Source: Actinomycetota bacterium
GTDB taxonomy: Bacteria > Actinomycetota > Acidimicrobiia > Acidimicrobiales > Ilumatobacteraceae
Assembly (NCBI GenBank): GCA_016871295.1
Contig: VFZD01000006.1
Location: 1 to 40,904 of the forward strand
Direction of reading: 5' to 3'
Length of the DNA stretch: 40,904 nt
In this document: positions 1 to 8,286 of the stretch, in pieces
Position numbering within the stretch: position 1 is the first letter of the stretch
Layout of the letters: every line of letters begins with the position of its first letter
Made by a program: the position numbers and the translations under genes
Notes under the pieces: model-generated
What the model was told of the DNA's origin: nothing
The model's input: the letters and a program-made list of their open reading frames with translations, nothing else
Database searches by the model: none

Positions 1-2
1 GC

Positions 3-767
3 GGTCGCGGCGGCGGAGGTCGCGGCGGCGGCGGTGGCGGCGGTTCTGGTCGCGGTGGTGGCGGCGGCGGCGGCTCTGCACCAACTACAACCTTGCCGAC
101 CACAACAACCACGACGGTGCCTGCGGGCAATACAGGAGGGGTTGCGGGTGATGGCAACAACCCGGGCAACAACCCGGGCAACAACCTCGGTAACAACTCG
201 GGCAACAACCCGGGCAACAACCTCGGTAACAACTCGGGCAATTACCCGGGGAACAACCTGGGCAATAATCCGGGCAACAACCCGGGGAACAACCCGGGCA
301 ACAACTTTGGCAATTACTCGGGTAACAACCCTGTCAACCCGAGCGGCAACCCATTTACTCGACCTGTTCTGGGTCAGCCAGTTCCACCGATTTTGCCCAA
401 TACCCCTCGCGTGTTGCCGACAACTCGTTCGACGAGAGACTCGATTACGTTCAACGTGCCGGCGAAGCCGGGTGCGACGGTGAACATTTATCGCAATGGC
501 ATCTTGGTCAGTTCGGTGCCGGCCTCGGCCGCTGCCGCCGTGAAGGTTTCAGATAATCCGACAGGCGCCAATTCGTATCAGGTCGTCGTTGTGCAACCAG
601 ACGGCGAGATTGTCGTTTCAGAAAAGACAACTGTCGTCGTAGGCAACAAGTCCGGCGCGACGAACATAAACGGGGCTCCGGCGAAAAATTCGTCGAATGG
701 CCAGACAAAAGCTGGAGGGAAAAAATCCAAGTCCTCGAAGGCCTCGACTAGCAAAAATTCGAAGTAG
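3..767 (+). CDS. Low-complexity, probably exported protein, C-terminal part (5' end outside window)
   Basis: The reading frame is open from the first bases, so the true start lies upstream of the window. The visible part begins with a Gly/Arg-rich stretch of about 25 residues, then a Thr/Pro-rich linker. Next come 15 tandem four-residue units of the form GNNx (x = P, L, S or F, with two GNY variants), starting near base 153. A compact region of about 75 residues with alternating beta-like pattern follows (from about base 430) and resembles an Ig-like or carbohydrate-associated beta-sandwich by pattern only. The tail is rich in Lys and Ser. Gly-, Thr- and Asn-rich linkers like these are typical of secreted or wall-associated actinobacterial proteins, but no signal peptide can be seen because the N-terminus is missing. 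Function is unknown. Confidence 0.7.
   Translation, partial: GRGGGGRGGGGGGGSGRGGGGGGGSAPTTTLPTTTTTTVPAGNTGGVAGDGNNPGNNPGNNLGNNSGNNPGNNLGNNSGNYPGNNLGNNPGNNPGNNPGNNFGNYSGNNPVNPSGNPFTRPVLGQPVPPILPNTPRVLPTTRSTRDSITFNVPAKPGATVNIYRNGILVSSVPASAAAAVKVSDNPTGANSYQVVVVQPDGEIVVSEKTTVVVGNKSGATNINGAPAKNSSNGQTKAGGKKSKSSKASTSKNSK
153..332 (+). repeat. 12-bp coding tandem repeat (15 units, GNNx)
   Basis: Fifteen in-frame copies of a 12-base unit close to GGCAACAACCCG encode GNNP-type tetrapeptides. Third-position and fourth-codon variants (ctc/ttt/tcg for the last residue, aat/tac for Asn) are scattered along the array, and a GNNP-GNNL-GNNS three-unit block recurs. This suggests growth by slippage or duplication of multi-unit blocks. 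It lies inside the partial coding region. Confidence 0.9.
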
Positions 768-812
768 CGCTCGTTTTAGTGCAAGGTTGAATGCGCCGCT
801 AACCTCAGGCAG

Positions 813-2252
813 ATGGTCTTGACGAGACAATTCAATAGCCAAGATGATTTGCCGAAAACTTTGGGGGAGTTGAAGAGGTCGGGTTGGCGATCACGAAGCG
901 TGAAAGAAGAAATTCGCGCCAACACCGTGAACACAATTCAGTCGGGTCAAGAACTGATCAGTGGTGTGTTCGGGTATCAAGACACGGTGATTCCGCAGCT
1001 TGAGAACGCTCTGCTGGCGGGTCACGACATCGTGTTTCTGGGTGAACGCGGTCAGGCCAAAACCAGGATCATTCGCTCGTTGGTCCACCTTCTCGACGAA
1101 TGGATGCCGGTCGTCGGCGGAAGTGAGATCAACGATGACCCTTGTTCACCCGTCTCAAGACAGGCGCGCGAACTCGTCGCCGAACAAGGTGATGCGACAC
1201 CGATTGATTGGATTCACAGGTCAAATCGATACGGCGAGAAACTCGCGACACCCGACACGTCGATCGCCGATCTGATCGGTGAGGTCGATCCGATAAAGGT
1301 CGCCGAAGGGAGATATCTGAGCGACGAATTGACCCTGCACTACGGGCTCGTGCCGCGGTGCAATCGGGGTATTTTTGCGATCAACGAATTGCCCGACCTC
1401 TCGGAGCGAATTCAAGTCGGCTTGCTGAACGTGCTTGAAGAAAGAGATGTCCAGATTCGTGGTTACAAAATTCGTCTGCCCCTAGATATTTTGTTGGTCG
1501 CCTCGGCCAACCCCGACGATTACACCAATCGCGGTCGCATAATCACGCCCCTCAAAGATCGATTTGGCAGCCAAATTCGCACCCACTACCCGCTCGAGAT
1601 CGAAACCGAAATCGATGTCGTTCGTCAAGAGTCGCGCAACGCGAGCATCGGCAATATCAAAGTCAGAACCCCGCAATTCATGGAAGAAATCATCGCCACG
1701 ATCAGTCACTTGGCGCGGGCGAGCACGAAGATCAACCAGCGCAGCGGTGTCAGTGTGCGACTGACGACGAGCAACCACGAGTTGATGTGCGCGAATGCGA
1801 TGCGTCGCGCGCTCAAGGCCAAAGAAACCGAGGTTGCCCCCAGGATCAGCGATTTGGAGGCATTGACCGCTTCTGCGTCCGGGAAGATTGAAATCGACGT
1901 GATCGACGATGCGCGGGAGGGTCAAGTTTTCGATCAACTGGTCGGCGTCGCCGTCTTGCAGGTGACCAAACAACGCGTTTCTCCCGAGAAATTCAGGCTG
2001 GTTACCGATGAATTCGCCGATGGCAAGGTCGTGCAGACGGGCGAAGATATCTCGTCGAAAGACCTCGTGACCGTGTTGCAGACCATGCCCAATCTGAAAC
2101 ATGTCGTGGCCGAATTGGTCGATGGTGACGAGTCGGCTGCGGTTATCGCCAGCGCGGTCGAGTTTGTACTCGAAGGTCTGCATCTGGCCAAGCGCCTGAA
2201 CAAAGATGCGTCCGGCGGCCGGGCGATTTATCGATCGAAGATAACTAGTTGA
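813..2252 (+). CDS. MoxR/Mg-chelatase-I-like AAA+ ATPase
   Basis: A 479-residue AAA+ ATPase of the magnesium-chelatase subunit I/MoxR clade. The Walker A motif GERGQAKT is at residues 77-84. The Walker B region reads IFAINELPDL with Asn191-Glu192, so the usual first Asp is Asn. A sensor-1-like SANPDDYTNRGR segment and an arginine-containing LKDRFGSQ segment follow. The C-terminal third is helical. Such ATPases work with a VWA-domain partner as chaperone-like remodelling or metal-insertion machines. The partner here is the VWA gene at 2838. The pair recalls the mycobacterial Rv0958/Rv0959 genes (from memory), so a true Mg-chelatase role in chlorophyll synthesis is unlikely. The start at 813 lacks a strong ribosome-binding site, but homologous-looking sequence (LPKTLGELKRSG) begins soon after it. 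The 3' end overlaps the convergent cyclase by 8 bases. Confidence 0.88.
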   Translation: MVLTRQFNSQDDLPKTLGELKRSGWRSRSVKEEIRANTVNTIQSGQELISGVFGYQDTVIPQLENALLAGHDIVFLGERGQAKTRIIRSLVHLLDEWMPVVGGSEINDDPCSPVSRQARELVAEQGDATPIDWIHRSNRYGEKLATPDTSIADLIGEVDPIKVAEGRYLSDELTLHYGLVPRCNRGIFAINELPDLSERIQVGLLNVLEERDVQIRGYKIRLPLDILLVASANPDDYTNRGRIITPLKDRFGSQIRTHYPLEIETEIDVVRQESRNASIGNIKVRTPQFMEEIIATISHLARASTKINQRSGVSVRLTTSNHELMCANAMRRALKAKETEVAPRISDLEALTASASGKIEIDVIDDAREGQVFDQLVGVAVLQVTKQRVSPEKFRLVTDEFADGKVVQTGEDISSKDLVTVLQTMPNLKHVVAELVDGDESAAVIASAVEFVLEGLHLAKRLNKDASGGRAIYRSKITS

Positions 2253-2796
2253 GAAAAGGCTGACGAGTCCAGATTTCGCTGGTGTCGTTGCGATCGTTGA
2301 TGATCGGGTGACCTGAGAGCACCGAAACCTCGATCGCTTTTGTGAAACCGTGCAGCTTCAGCGGTCGATATGGTCTTGCCGAAACGCCCTCTGGCAGTTC
2401 TTCGATGTGCTCGGTGGGTATCAGCACGCCGGTGTCGGCCGCTTCGTCGCAGAGTCTCGCCGCAAGATTCGGGGCGCTTCCGATGTAGTCGTCGCCCTCG
2501 AACAAGATGGTGTCACCCGTATCGATGCCGATGCGCAAGGTGAGCGGAGCACAAACCGTTTGAGCCCGCCGTTCGAGTTCTAGTGCGAAGGTGATGCCAT
2601 CGATCTGTTCGACGGCCACCGCCATCAGTCCGTCACCCAAATATTTGTCGATGCGAACACCGCGTTCCGACGCCACCGCGCGTGCCACGGCCCGGAACTC
2701 ACCCAATAGTCTGGTCGCGCGACGGTCGCCGTTGGTTTCGGTGTAGTTGGTGAAACCGGAGAGATCGACAAAGATAAACGTTCGAGGAAAGCGCAT
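2245..2796 (-). CDS. Minimal class III adenylate/guanylate cyclase
   Basis: A 183-residue protein that is almost entirely a class III nucleotidyl cyclase catalytic domain. The key residues are all visible: metal-binding Asp11 (FVDLSGFT) and Asp55 (KYLGDG), purine-selecting Lys51 and Asp103 (DDYIG), and transition-state Asn110 and Arg114 (NLAAR). The Lys/Asp pair is the one expected for ATP, so cAMP synthesis is the likeliest activity. There is no membrane segment, HAMP or other sensor domain, so it should be a soluble homodimer. It lies on the opposite strand between the AAA+ ATPase and its VWA partner. It overlaps the ATPase 3' end by 8 bases and starts 41 bases from the divergent VWA gene. 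A role in the same process is possible but unproven. Confidence 0.88.
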   Translation of the reverse strand: MRFPRTFIFVDLSGFTNYTETNGDRRATRLLGEFRAVARAVASERGVRIDKYLGDGLMAVAVEQIDGITFALELERRAQTVCAPLTLRIGIDTGDTILFEGDDYIGSAPNLAARLCDEAADTGVLIPTEHIEELPEGVSARPYRPLKLHGFTKAIEVSVLSGHPIINDRNDTSEIWTRQPFLN

Positions 2797-2837
2797 TGCA
2801 ATAAACAGTCTACGGTCGGTGGTACTAGCGTGCGCTT

Positions 2838-4856
2838 ATGGCCGGACGGTTCACCTACTCACGATGGGATGGAACGCAGCGCGGATTCGAATTCGACGCG
2901 CAGATTTTGATCGACGAGTTGACAGATGACCTGGTTCATCACGGCGATGTGAACGCGGCACTTCGTCGCATGATGCAGGATGGTATTCGGAACGGTCGCG
3001 GCGAGCAACTGATGGGTTTGCGCGAGATGCTGCAGAAATTGCGCCAGAAGCGCGCCGAAATCAAAGAACGCGGCGACCTGCAGGGTGTCTACCAGGAGAT
3101 CGCCGACGAATTGAACGACATCATCGACGAAGAGCGTCATGCGATCGCCGACATTCTGCGGGACGCCGAGAAGTCGCAAGACGAGAGACGGCGAGAAATC
3201 GCCGGCAAGTCGGCCGAAGAGAAAAACTTCAGGCTCGACATGTTGCCCAAAGATCTCGCGGGCAAGATCGGTGAACTGGAGCACTACGACTTTCAATCCG
3301 AGCAGGCGCAAAGGCGCTTCGAGGCGTTGCTCGAAAAACTTCGCAATCAGCTGATGCAGCAATATCTCGACCAGGCGTCGAGTGCCGTCGAGCAGATGAC
3401 CCCCGAGATGATCGGCCGAACCAAGGACATGTTGGCGGCGTTGAACGAGATGCTGGATCGAAAACAAAGGGGTCAAGATCCGGAGTTCGAAATATTCATG
3501 GAAAGATTCGGCGACTTTTTCCCGGAAAATCCGCAGAGCCTCGACGAACTGCTCGAAATCATGGCCAAACGAATGGCCAATGCACAGGCGATGCTCAACT
3601 CGATGACCCCCGAACAGCGCGAACAGATGCGCCAACTCAGCGAAAAACTTCTGCAAGACATGGACTTGCGCTGGCAGATGACCGAGTTGGCCGAAAGACT
3701 GCAGGGCATGTTTCCGCAACTTGGTTGGGGTTCGAAACAAGAGTTCACGGGACAGGATCCGATGGGTTTTGGTCAAGCCATGAACTCAATGCAGGAACTT
3801 GGCGACCTCGATGAGCTGGAAAATTTGATGCGAAACGCATCGTCGCCTTCGGCTTTGGCCGAGGCCGATCTAGATCGTGTCGCCGATTTGCTGGGCGACG
3901 ACATGGCGAAATCTCTGCAGAAGATGGCCGAGGTGACCCAAAAATTGAAGGATGCGGGACTGATCGAACAGACCGAAGGACGGCTTGAGATGACCCCACG
4001 AGGGCTGCGCAAGATAGGTGAAAAGGCCTTGCGCGACGTGTTCGGTTCGCTCGAAAAAGATCGTCTCGGCCAGCACCAAGTCGAGCGAATCGGGGTCGGG
4101 CATGAGCGAACCTACGAGACCAAGGGCTACGAATATGGTGATCCGTTTCAGCTCGAGATTCAACGGACTTTGCGCAACGCGTTGAGGAGACAAGGTGGGG
4201 CCAAGCCGCTGAAACTGTCTCCCGAAGATTTTGAGATCGAACAGACTGAGCACCTGACGCGGTCTTCGACGGTGCTGATGCTCGATTTGTCGTTGTCGAT
4301 GCCGATGCGCGATTATTTTTTGCCCGCGAAAAAGGTCGCAATGGCGCTGCACTCTCTGATGAGCTCGCAATTTCCGCGCGACTACCTGGGCATCGTCGGC
4401 TTCAGCAAGACCGCCCGGGCCCTCAAACCGCACCAATTGCCCGAGGTCTCATGGGACTTTGTCTACGGCACGAACATGCAACATGGTTTCATGTTGGCCA
4501 GGGAAATGTTGGCGCGCCAGAGCGGAACCAAGCAGATCATCATGATCACCGATGGCGAGCCGACCGCCCACATTTCGGGTTCGGGCGAGGTTTTTTTCAA
4601 TTACCCACCGGTGCGCGAGACGATCGAGTCAACGCTGCGCGAGGTCATGCGGGCGACCCGCGAGGGCATAAGAATCAACACTTTTATGCTCGACGACTCG
4701 CGCGCCCTGCAATCGTTTATCGAGCAGTTGACGGCGATAAACAAAGGTCGCGCATTTTTTTCGAGTCCAGAAAGTTTGGGCGAGTATGTGCTTGTCGACT
4801 TCATCGAACATCGCCGTCAACTTTCGCGACTCGGGGGCTCGCGAGGAATCGATTAG
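2838..4856 (+). CDS. VWA-domain protein, partner of the MoxR-like ATPase
   Basis: A 672-residue protein. The N-terminal two thirds is highly charged and helical, with probable coiled coils rich in Glu, Gln, Arg and Met. The C-terminal third is a von Willebrand A domain. Its MIDAS metal site is visible as DLSLS (Asp483, Ser485, Ser487), and a second acidic loop lies at ITDGEPT (Asp572). The architecture matches the helical plus VWA subunit (BchD/CoxE-like) that couples to a MoxR/ChlI-type ATPase, here the gene at 813. No signal peptide or membrane segment is seen, so it should act in the cytoplasm. The ATG start at 2838 is followed by MAGRFTYSRWDG, a conserved-looking N-terminus. The substrate of the complex cannot be read from sequence. 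Confidence 0.85.
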   Translation: MAGRFTYSRWDGTQRGFEFDAQILIDELTDDLVHHGDVNAALRRMMQDGIRNGRGEQLMGLREMLQKLRQKRAEIKERGDLQGVYQEIADELNDIIDEERHAIADILRDAEKSQDERRREIAGKSAEEKNFRLDMLPKDLAGKIGELEHYDFQSEQAQRRFEALLEKLRNQLMQQYLDQASSAVEQMTPEMIGRTKDMLAALNEMLDRKQRGQDPEFEIFMERFGDFFPENPQSLDELLEIMAKRMANAQAMLNSMTPEQREQMRQLSEKLLQDMDLRWQMTELAERLQGMFPQLGWGSKQEFTGQDPMGFGQAMNSMQELGDLDELENLMRNASSPSALAEADLDRVADLLGDDMAKSLQKMAEVTQKLKDAGLIEQTEGRLEMTPRGLRKIGEKALRDVFGSLEKDRLGQHQVERIGVGHERTYETKGYEYGDPFQLEIQRTLRNALRRQGGAKPLKLSPEDFEIEQTEHLTRSSTVLMLDLSLSMPMRDYFLPAKKVAMALHSLMSSQFPRDYLGIVGFSKTARALKPHQLPEVSWDFVYGTNMQHGFMLAREMLARQSGTKQIIMITDGEPTAHISGSGEVFFNYPPVRETIESTLREVMRATREGIRINTFMLDDSRALQSFIEQLTAINKGRAFFSSPESLGEYVLVDFIEHRRQLSRLGGSRGID

Positions 4857-4963
4857 CCGATATTTGCATTTTTTGTGAAAGTTTGGCAGAATACCCCCGC
4901 TGTAATTACACCGTTGTTAACGCCCCCCGCGTTGGTTGACGGAATGTTGGGAGGGTTTCAAAA

Positions 4964-5242
4964 TTGGAAGATCGCATGTACATACCGGTGATTACTGACC
5001 GTGCATGGCAGGACAAAGCAAATTGCCTCGGTGTCGACCCAGACCTTTTCTTCCCTGAGCGGGGAGCATCAACCCGTGAGGCAAAGGAGGTTTGTCGGGG
5101 CTGTGAGGTCAAAGATAACTGCCTTGAATATGCGCTCGAGAACGGCGAAAAATTCGGAATTTGGGGCGGTCTGTCGGAGCGCGAGCGACGAAGGCTTCGT
5201 CGGCAACGAGCCCAGAGTTCTCGCAATACGGCCAGCGCCTAG
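4964..5242 (+). CDS. whiB: WhiB-family iron-sulfur regulator (WhiB2/WhmD type)
   Basis: A Wbl protein of 92 residues from the TTG start, or 88 from the ATG at 4976. The four cluster-binding cysteines are C21, C44, C47 and C53 (TTG numbering), in the usual C-x(22)-C-x2-C-x5-C layout. They are followed by the GIWGGLSERERRR turn and a basic tail. The segments STREAKEVCRGCEV and EYALENGEKFGIWGG resemble Streptomyces WhiB and mycobacterial WhmD/WhiB2 more than WhiB1. That subfamily works with WhiA in septation and cell-division control. A GGGAGGG stretch at 4949-4955 fits the TTG start. GGAAG at 4966-4970 fits the ATG. A possible promoter is TTGCAT (4864-4869), an 18-base spacer and AGAATA (4888-4893), which is a weak assignment. 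WhiB proteins are confined to actinobacteria and their phages. Confidence 0.95.
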   Translation: MEDRMYIPVITDRAWQDKANCLGVDPDLFFPERGASTREAKEVCRGCEVKDNCLEYALENGEKFGIWGGLSERERRRLRRQRAQSSRNTASA

Positions 5243-5252
5243 TCGCGCGGAT

Positions 5253-6068
5253 TCACGAATTTCGATCGGACTCTTGTAGCGCGCGGTTGCGCAGAGCGAG
5301 ACACCATTCGATCGTTTTTTCCCTGCTCAAGTCCAGCTCGACCCATCGACTCTTCCGAATGGTCGCCAGAACTCTGGCGGGCGCCAGACCAACCAGTTCG
5401 GCACGGGCGATTTCGGCCCGCTCGGCGATTTGGTCGAAAACTTGTTGCGGTCCGACCTCGTCGGGTCTGATCAGGTTCATGCTCACCTGAATTTCATCAC
5501 CAAGTTGCAGACCCAAGGTGCGCACCTGCTTGCTGCGAATCTCTTTGGCGATTCTTCTGCCGTCGGCGATGGTGGCATTTTTCAACCAAACGTTGTAGGC
5601 GACGAGCACGTCTCGCGCACCGACACAGATGGCCCCCGCCGTCGGGTGCGGTGACTGTGGCCCAAAATCAGGTTTCAGATCGATGAACGCACGCTTGCGA
5701 ATTTCGGGCAGGTCGCGTTCTGGCCCGTAGATAAAACTCGGTATTCCGAGTTCGCTCGCGGCGAACTCGGCGAACTCGTTTCGCGCGGCGACGGCATGCT
5801 CGAATGTCGCGTTTTCGAGAGGCACGAACGGAACGACATCAACAATGCCGATTCGTGGGTGCATACCGGCGTGTTGACGAAGATCGAATCGCTCCGCGCT
5901 CAACCTGGCGAGGGTTCTTGCCGCCTCGGGTCTTGCCAATGTGAAGACGCTTCGGTGATGGTGAAAATCGCTGTGAATATCCAACACGTCGTGTCCGATC
6001 GCGCGACGAATATCGGCTATTTCGTCGAGGCGACGACCTTCGCTGATATTGATCACGCACTCGAGCAC
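5253..6068 (-). CDS. Glutamate formimidoyltransferase, stand-alone domain
   Basis: A 271-residue protein matching the formiminotransferase N- and C-subdomains of FTCD. These transfer the formimino group from N-formimino-glutamate to tetrahydrofolate at the end of histidine breakdown. Visible family features include the N-terminal CVINISEGR, the His-rich IHSDFHHHRSVFTL segment, and GMHPRIGIVDVVPF with the probable catalytic His70. The cyclodeaminase domain found in the animal enzyme is absent, and no histidine-utilisation (hut) gene is nearby. The protein is slightly short for the domain. It is convergent with whiB, with a gap of 10 bases, and divergent from tatA. Confidence 0.85.
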   Translation of the reverse strand: MLECVINISEGRRLDEIADIRRAIGHDVLDIHSDFHHHRSVFTLARPEAARTLARLSAERFDLRQHAGMHPRIGIVDVVPFVPLENATFEHAVAARNEFAEFAASELGIPSFIYGPERDLPEIRKRAFIDLKPDFGPQSPHPTAGAICVGARDVLVAYNVWLKNATIADGRRIAKEIRSKQVRTLGLQLGDEIQVSMNLIRPDEVGPQQVFDQIAERAEIARAELVGLAPARVLATIRKSRWVELDLSREKTIEWCLALRNRALQESDRNS

Positions 6069-6114
6069 GTCTATTGCTTAGCGCATTCTTGGCACGCGGT
6101 GCTAGGGTTGGCTC

Positions 6115-6294
6115 ATGTTCAACGGCCCAGAAATCTGGATCATCGTCCTTTTGGTTGTGGTGCTCTTCGGCGGATCGCGTCTTCCGAAAATCGCCCGCAA
6201 CCTCGGCAAAGCCCAGAGCGAACTCAAAAAAGGTCTCGCTGAAGGCATGGCCGAGTCGAAAAAAGACGAAACGCCAAAATCAGACTCGAACTAG
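6115..6294 (+). CDS. tatA: Twin-arginine translocase subunit TatA
   Basis: A 59-residue protein. It has a short periplasmic N-terminus (MFNGPEIW) and one transmembrane helix (about residues 7-18, IWIIVLLVVVLF). The hinge FGGSRLPKIARNLGKA follows, then an amphipathic helix (to about residue 45) and a charged hydrophilic tail. Together these are diagnostic of TatA/TatE. In the Tat pathway this subunit oligomerises with TatC to move folded proteins across the membrane. No tatC is in the window. The gene is monocistronic and its stop codon overlaps the convergent ppx gene by 4 bases. Confidence 0.93.
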   Translation: MFNGPEIWIIVLLVVVLFGGSRLPKIARNLGKAQSELKKGLAEGMAESKKDETPKSDSN

Positions 6295-7853
6295 TCTCGC
6301 GATCGGTCGAGGGCGAGCACTTTAACTTTCGTCCCGAGAATCTCTGACAACAGGCTGCGTCGCTCGTTCGCGGCATAAAGGTTGAGTTCAAGATCGGCTT
6401 TGGCCGAAGCCTTGGCGAAAATCAAGAACTGCTCGTCTTCGGCGCGCACGCTGACCGATTTGACCCGACCGTCTTGGGTTCGATCGAGACCGATTGCAAT
6501 TCGCAGGATCGCCGCCAAAGACTTGACGAGTTGCTGGTCGGAGTCAGACAAGTTGGCGAACTCGGGATGCGACTGCTTGGGTGCACTCTTGCGGTGATAT
6601 CGGGCAATCACGGCGATCAATTCGATCTCGCGATCGGTCAACCCGACAAGCTCTGAATTTCTGATCACATAGTAAGAGTGCATGTGATGTTTCGAATGCG
6701 ATATCACCACGCCGACGTTCGCCAAGATCGCGGCGGCCTCGAGATATCGACGCGACGCGGCGGGAAGATTGAGGCGTTTCTGCAGGCTGTCGAAGAGGGA
6801 GATCGCAATCTTTGCGGTGTGCATCGAATGTTCGGGCCGATCGTCGCATCGATCGGCCAACTGTTTGATGCTTTGCATCGCCGGGTCGACGTCTTCGGGG
6901 TGGGTGAGCAGGTTCTCGCGGGCGAGGGTGTCGAACAACACCCCCTCGCGCAATGCATAGTCGGAGTAGGTGAACTTGTTGATGTCGAACGAAAGTGCGA
7001 CGCCCTCGAGAATTATCGCGCCGGCGAGGATGATGTCGGCGCGCGAAGCCTCGAGGTCGAAACGCTTTGCACGATCCTTGACGGTCGGAGAATCGGCCAG
7101 CAATTCGAGTGTCTTGGTGAGGTCGGCGACGCTGAACTCGAAACGATTGAATGTTTTGGGTTCGGGTTCTTTATTGAGGCGCCGTATCAACTTGGCGAGG
7201 GCTTCGATGGTGCCCGAAGATCCCACGGCGATTTCAAATCCGAGTTCGTTGACTTCCGGCTTGATCGTGGCCAGCATCGATCGCACGAATTTTCGGCAAC
7301 TGCTCACGGCGCTCGGGTGCAGGGCATCGGTGCTGAAAAAGCGGTCGGTCAGTCGAACTGAGCCGAGCTTGAAACTGCGGGAAAGAAGTATCTCGCCGCT
7401 TGAGGCGATGACAATTTCGGTCGAACCGCCACCGATATCGACCAACAACATTGGTTGGTCGCCAACTGCGACCGCATATTTCGCCCCCAAATAAATGAGA
7501 CGGGCCTCTTCAACGCCCGAAATGATCTCGATTTCGACCCCAGCCTCCTTGCGGGCACGCTTGATGAATTCTCCGCGGTTCTTCGCTTCCCGAACCGCGC
7601 TTGTGGCCACCGCGCGCAACTCGGCATTGTTTGTGGCGGCAATTTCGCGCATTCTTTTTAGTGAGGCCAAACCGCGCTCGATTGCGTCGGGCTCAAGTTG
7701 TTTCATGTCGCCAGCGCCGTGGCCCAAACGCACCACCTCTTTTTCTGTTGTGATCACCTCGAATCCTGTCTCGACTGGTTTGGCAACCACGAGGTGAAAA
7801 CTATTCGTACCGACATCGAGCGCGGCAATGACCGTTTTCGAATCAGCCCCCAC
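6291..7853 (-). CDS. ppx: Exopolyphosphatase / guanosine pentaphosphate phosphatase (Ppx/GppA)
   Basis: A 520-residue Ppx/GppA enzyme that degrades polyphosphate, or pppGpp in GppA-type members. The N-terminal half has the actin-like ASKHA fold: phosphate-1 loop ALDVGTNSFHLVV near residue 12, ISGVEEARLIYLGA, and phosphate-2 loop VDIGGGSTEIV. From about residue 330 the C-terminal part is HD-like and helical (HSMHTAKIAISLF, HSKHHMHSYYV, IARYHRKS). This is the long bacterial form rather than the short two-domain actinobacterial one. It starts with GTG at 7853. It sits next to ppk1 and phoU on the opposite strand, so genes for polyphosphate breakdown and synthesis face apart across a small unknown gene. 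Confidence 0.92.
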   Translation of the reverse strand: MGADSKTVIAALDVGTNSFHLVVAKPVETGFEVITTEKEVVRLGHGAGDMKQLEPDAIERGLASLKRMREIAATNNAELRAVATSAVREAKNRGEFIKRARKEAGVEIEIISGVEEARLIYLGAKYAVAVGDQPMLLVDIGGGSTEIVIASSGEILLSRSFKLGSVRLTDRFFSTDALHPSAVSSCRKFVRSMLATIKPEVNELGFEIAVGSSGTIEALAKLIRRLNKEPEPKTFNRFEFSVADLTKTLELLADSPTVKDRAKRFDLEASRADIILAGAIILEGVALSFDINKFTYSDYALREGVLFDTLARENLLTHPEDVDPAMQSIKQLADRCDDRPEHSMHTAKIAISLFDSLQKRLNLPAASRRYLEAAAILANVGVVISHSKHHMHSYYVIRNSELVGLTDREIELIAVIARYHRKSAPKQSHPEFANLSDSDQQLVKSLAAILRIAIGLDRTQDGRVKSVSVRAEDEQFLIFAKASAKADLELNLYAANERRSLLSEILGTKVKVLALDRSRD

Positions 7854-7926
7854 GAATGCTCATCTTAGAATGCGATGGTTTGCCGATAGCATCAAAGAGT
7901 TCGAGAGAACTTTTGAAAGGTGCAAG

Positions 7927-8229
7927 ATGTCGAGTTTTTCAGAAGCCCCAACCTTGAGCGAACCACCGCGGGGTCACGCTCGAATCGTCTATTTGGGCCC
8001 GGCTTCGCCACATTGGGAGGTCTACGGTGACTACGGCGACCAGAATTTGCTCGAAGATTTTCGTGCTCGCACCCTCGCCCGACTCATCTTGCTGCCGCGC
8101 AACGACCCGCAGTTTCGTCGGAACCAAGAGCGTGTCAACAAAGACGCCGAGCGCGAACGCATCAGCATTGAATGGGAGCTCGGCTACGCGGTGACCGCAG
8201 AGACGCCGAAGTCGTCAACCGTCGAATAG
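7927..8229 (+). CDS. Unknown 100-residue protein between ppx and ppk1
   Basis: I do not recognise this family. The frame is open from 7828, but the ATG at 7927 is preceded by GAAAGG at a spacing of 6 bases and removes overlap with the divergent ppx start, so I prefer it. The predicted protein is soluble. It has a central segment with many aromatics (RIVYLGPASPHWEVYGDYGD) and then a charged helical part rich in Arg, Asn and Glu. No Cys, no signal peptide and no membrane segment are seen. It lies 57 bases upstream of ppk1 in the same direction and may be co-transcribed with it. Possible roles include a small partner of polyphosphate metabolism, but only position supports that. Confidence 0.65.
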   Translation: MSSFSEAPTLSEPPRGHARIVYLGPASPHWEVYGDYGDQNLLEDFRARTLARLILLPRNDPQFRRNQERVNKDAERERISIEWELGYAVTAETPKSSTVE

Positions 8230-8286
8230 TTCGCCGAAAGAAGTCGCCGTGATTTCAAGAACGAGTGACTTTGTAATGAGGATCAG

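Noticed and set aside
153-332. CRISPR-like appearance of the short tandem repeats
   Set aside because: The units are contiguous, in frame and encode GNNx. There are no unique spacers.
34-483. Alternative plus-strand frame over the first repeat region
   Set aside because: It reads the GNNx repeat in another phase as TTRATT-type repeats. The frame ending at 767 gives the sensible Gly-rich, Thr-rich and beta-like sequence.
2859-3776. 305-residue minus-strand frame opposite the VWA gene
   Set aside because: It is antisense to the charged helical part of the VWA protein. No start signal or recognisable domain was seen.
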